This document shows, piece by piece, positions 63,501 through 64,000 of a stretch of 64,000 nt of DNA. The position numbers were made by a program, and so were the translations under genes. Within the stretch, counting starts at the first letter, position 1. Every line of letters starts with the position of its first letter. Origin of the DNA: Calditrichia bacterium. GTDB lineage: Bacteria; Calditrichota; Calditrichia; RBG-13-44-9; J075. The notes beneath the pieces were generated by a model, which was not told the DNA's origin, made no database searches, and saw nothing but the letters and a program-made list of their open reading frames with translations. Location of the stretch: assembly GCA_028284445.1 (NCBI GenBank), contig JANQRS010000011.1, positions 1 to 64,000 of the forward strand. The letters are read 5' to 3'.

Positions 63501-64000
63501 CCGGCAGACGTGATGACCTGCCAGGCGTTGTCAGTGGTAAAGCGGTCAAATACCTCTTTATAAAGCCGCTTGGGCATCCGCCTGCCGCCTGCGCGCGTGT
63601 TGCCGGCAATTGACCATTTAAATGCCCCGGAATAGCAGCAATCGAGCAGCACCAGGACATGTTTACAGGTCATTGATTGCAGGATCTCGGCCACTTTGCC
63701 CATGGATAGGTAGTGCTTGTCGTTGCCCGGGTCGGCATCGCGGGGCAGGAGATAGCCTTGTTGAGCCATCCCATCGCTGTCACCGCCGGTATCTGCGACC
63801 CCATGACCGGCGAAATAGAAAATGAAACGAGAATTCTCTTCCTCATTATCTTTTGTATGATCGTTAATCGTCGTCCGTATGTGCTCGAGTGTGCTGAGGA
63901 TGGCCTTTTCATCCGGATCTTCGAGAAACCAAACATTTTCTTTCTTGAATTTTTGGTCTCCAACAAGCACATCGCGGACCATTGCGGCATCGTTGATGGG
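57554..64000 (-). CDS. Caspase-nSTAND-membrane-WD40 giant protein, 5' end outside window
   Basis: The frame is open to base 64000 (PINDAA precedes M 63982), so the N-terminus is cut off. Counting from 63982, 2142 residues remain. Residues 1-280 are a caspase-like C14 peptidase with H60 in FYFAGHGV and the likely nucleophile C116 in DCCYSG. An nSTAND ATPase spans about 285-720: FYGRDELV, P-loop GASASGKTS near 327, Walker-B-like VLAIDQYEQL. One membrane helix lies at 925-950 (MIAIGWVIAALVVISLIVAF). From about 1010 to 2020 I count 21 WD40-type blades, enough for three seven-bladed propellers. A 22-residue in-frame duplication breaks the second and third blades. It is probably a sensor (WD40), switch (STAND), effector (caspase) protein. 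The role is inference; partners are not in the window. Confidence 0.93.
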   Translation of the reverse strand, partial: PINDAAMVRDVLVGDQKFKKENVWFLEDPDEKAILSTLEHIRTTINDHTKDNEEENSRFIFYFAGHGVADTGGDSDGMAQQGYLLPRDADPGNDKHYLSMGKVAEILQSMTCKHVLVLLDCCYSGAFKWSIAGNTRAGGRRMPKRLYKEVFDRFTTDNAWQVITSAGSDQEAADEASINPDDSPGSTNRPLLRRPVSKADPNHSPFAIALAEGLAGKADLKYDKQSDGIITATELYNYIRTRVETDSIEVGDAQRQTPSLFDFAKQHDKGEFVFLNPNHPANLPERIDRNPYKGLNPYTSAPEDVERFYGRDELVIKLRDKVFGHPLAVLKGASASGKTSLIKAGLLPMFKNEGCNLLPVIEPGENPVANLEQCFREAGLMAQEESFDTAKTGIAEKLSSGQNVLAIDQYEQLESRCQDTTLRKEFASHLKYLLDNTSVETLKIILTMRSDFDPLHSKEILADYWEPGIVPIENMDASDLREIIELPLLQDGILLEDHDEMRDQILSDVGMSPGTPSLISETLYQMVEMYRKAGGTDRTLRKSNYYKVGGARGLLRERIRIIYDEEMVASAVLDAATLEKVAAAGLPSAVVEELGKHAGSWRRKSELHALLANQFGYMLTDEALQLLKEKGLKKSLIEALNPLRGKYFMTKNAFQQKLDDIAIPDSRELIKEITGQADIAALVVRASLRYRDQYFLVSDLCLSALERYNLGEGVMRVLRKKHIHNRIFVHEDSFRQALENGLPDQLDQPFRPEATFSLWQLIRSYARQFAYQNTMRKLMLRMVNYEDGELTIRKLTPPELEFNDPWETKRAREVLDTLIDERIIIESEGYYEPANEAVVKGAPIIQDWIARIGEARILLRNRLYSVATNYDPTQTLSNWRQKLPDFNWWQRIPDLWKWAVEPQLLSLHKSIKTPDTWLSASEMRFVKSSYRMRIAMIAIGWVIAALVVISLIVAFENQTKSQEADFYARNFATAKQFEEEASRPREDLTTRELHKSWLYTMAALGQDLKRDQDLPLSQQRLIRQAIEAGMYQQLWRSPGSLADINDLAVNSKRNKLAIAGGDGTVRFADLNNGLEMAPVIQHSDSCRSVDFSPDGKLLVAGFSDGQVIVAAARTHLPIDTLKAHTVTVRSVATARTHLAVDTLKAHTKTVRSVAFSPDGRHIASVSDDKVLRIWVRDDDWPFAFKQLTSVVAHEKEVLQVVFHPDDETIFTCSKDKTIRRWKLSGNELERLKIIDNPSDAIWSIAVSPDGKWLASASADTLHLYDLETNDSEPIKKKHKKDITRLLFSADSNKLYSASSDGKLSIFTTHNSWASETHKQKRGHKQDIWALAVSTNGDIISGSSDGDLQSRNGTSGDSTAIAAGHRQDVMEVDLLQNDSLMLTIGKDGIALFWDRYSGKVLNRFDSHTDRLTHVRHFTIKDQQFLLAAARDSHLRLLRWQMHDGRPQNIRRLAATADLGKRIVNLAISGDRKTVAAVTVGGSRVYKYATLWIGKVSNNPEQPIAFRSRGQISTEDTLAIALNLDGSIFASGTAQGMTTVRFLEKARENIPPWQAHKRQITALAFKPDMARADNDPYLVSGSADSELRGWRLSHIEAARSDTSNSDTLTAENIRHLVMRGHEDQITRITFYQDGRYMASGSSDRSIRIWEVDSGSELEVFYGHDGDISSLAISGDSSNYVLLSGSADKTAMLWDIQAGIKRNNILHVQDTVRSIAFNKKGTKFAATDQSGHLRIWDIHPDTSSGNYKALEEQRISTGKSVLLSAAFSPKDSSELAVGSKIDFMRTLNSDTRKLAILPGQDGDGIAVAYSRSGRFVANGSSDKHIRIWDTKTGQMIVKHKAHTEKIRSLAFHPQKDSLLASSGSDKKVYLWQIKPKSDPDVRRNAPNSTLALRAGPYSNFNAGVWSITFSHPDGNQIACASWDNSVRLWNYKTGQERSFYGHRGPVLSIATDTSGEWLATGSWDETVRLWHTKTGKEIALFDGHQAPVRSVAFHPSGDLLVSGGSDGTIRMKDIRYLRLSEISAATFTKSTDQNASQQTTGEKIALGKDPVKNDLALLSSNSFNVQYQDSLPFKAWVKIWQKRLSLHYDLDQQKIVEQPQHFYLMPVDTVKVDPIHSVRQLQEGPLTFLHKQAEAPEPKQSWTYLLDILFD

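Noticed and set aside
1..64000. tRNA and rRNA genes
   Set aside because: No cloverleaf with T-arm GTTCGANTC and no rRNA-like stretch was seen on reading the intergenic regions; tRNAscan-SE would settle it.

Overview
The window is a 64-kb piece of a bacterial chromosome, most likely from the FCB side of the tree (Calditrichota, KSB1, Ignavibacteria or Marinimicrobia-like). The evidence is three exported proteins ending in a type-IX-secretion style C-terminal domain (N-[YF]-P-N-P-F-N start), a GWxTD-domain protein, a CotH protein with a lamin-tail domain, a TRAP transporter with a TatT lipoprotein, and a Tricorn-like peptidase. Base composition is moderate and gene density is high on both strands. 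No rRNA, tRNA, CRISPR array or insertion sequence was found. The only RNA gene seen is the SRP RNA.

Layout. 0-2.5 kb: 3' end of a Roco GTPase gene followed by a DksA/TraR zinc-finger scrap. 2.7-8.6 kb: STAS-like protein, lipid kinase, and mtaB with a Tricorn-like peptidase. 8.8-13.1 kb: a membrane protein/XRE regulator pair with operator-like repeats, then two tandem POT peptide transporters with unusual extracytoplasmic insertions. 13.4-19.5 kb: GAF-GAF-PAS-pseudocyclase, dodecin, metH. 19.7-28.8 kb: GWxTD protein, ATP-grasp enzyme, PQQ-propeller lipoprotein, ahcY, TPR protein, AmgK-like kinase. 28.8-35.7 kb: GNAT, CotH protein, and the TatT-dctP-dctQ-dctM TRAP operon. 36-39.3 kb: recR, ybaB, dnaX and ffs (SRP RNA), transcribed ffs to recR. 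40-47 kb: two sorting-domain exported proteins, a small HExxH membrane protein, and a PadR regulator with an FtsX-like permease. 47.2-53.8 kb: PfkB kinase, and rsfS/argS with a LytR_C protein, a secreted protein and a hybrid histidine kinase. 53.8-57.4 kb: LVIVD-repeat protein and a His/Met-rich beta-propeller. 57.5-64 kb: a giant caspase/nSTAND/WD40 protein running off the right edge.

How the genes fit together. MetH and AhcY are two steps of the methyl cycle (homocysteine to methionine; S-adenosylhomocysteine to homocysteine), about 4 kb apart on opposite strands. Two POT carriers, a Tricorn-like peptidase and a TRAP importer point to peptide and organic-acid scavenging. RecR, YbaB and DnaX are the usual replication/repair neighbours of SRP RNA. 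RsfS, ArgS and LytR_C form a translation/envelope cluster. The two window edges both carry large signalling NTPases of NLR-like architecture (Roco; caspase-nSTAND-WD40), and these are the best candidates for conflict or cell-death functions.

Non-coding structure is rich. Two near-identical GC-rich perfect palindromes (46 and 50 bp) sit just after gene ends, with several degenerate relatives elsewhere. There are short AT-rich minisatellites, a 22-bp inverted repeat, and strong hairpin terminators between convergent genes.
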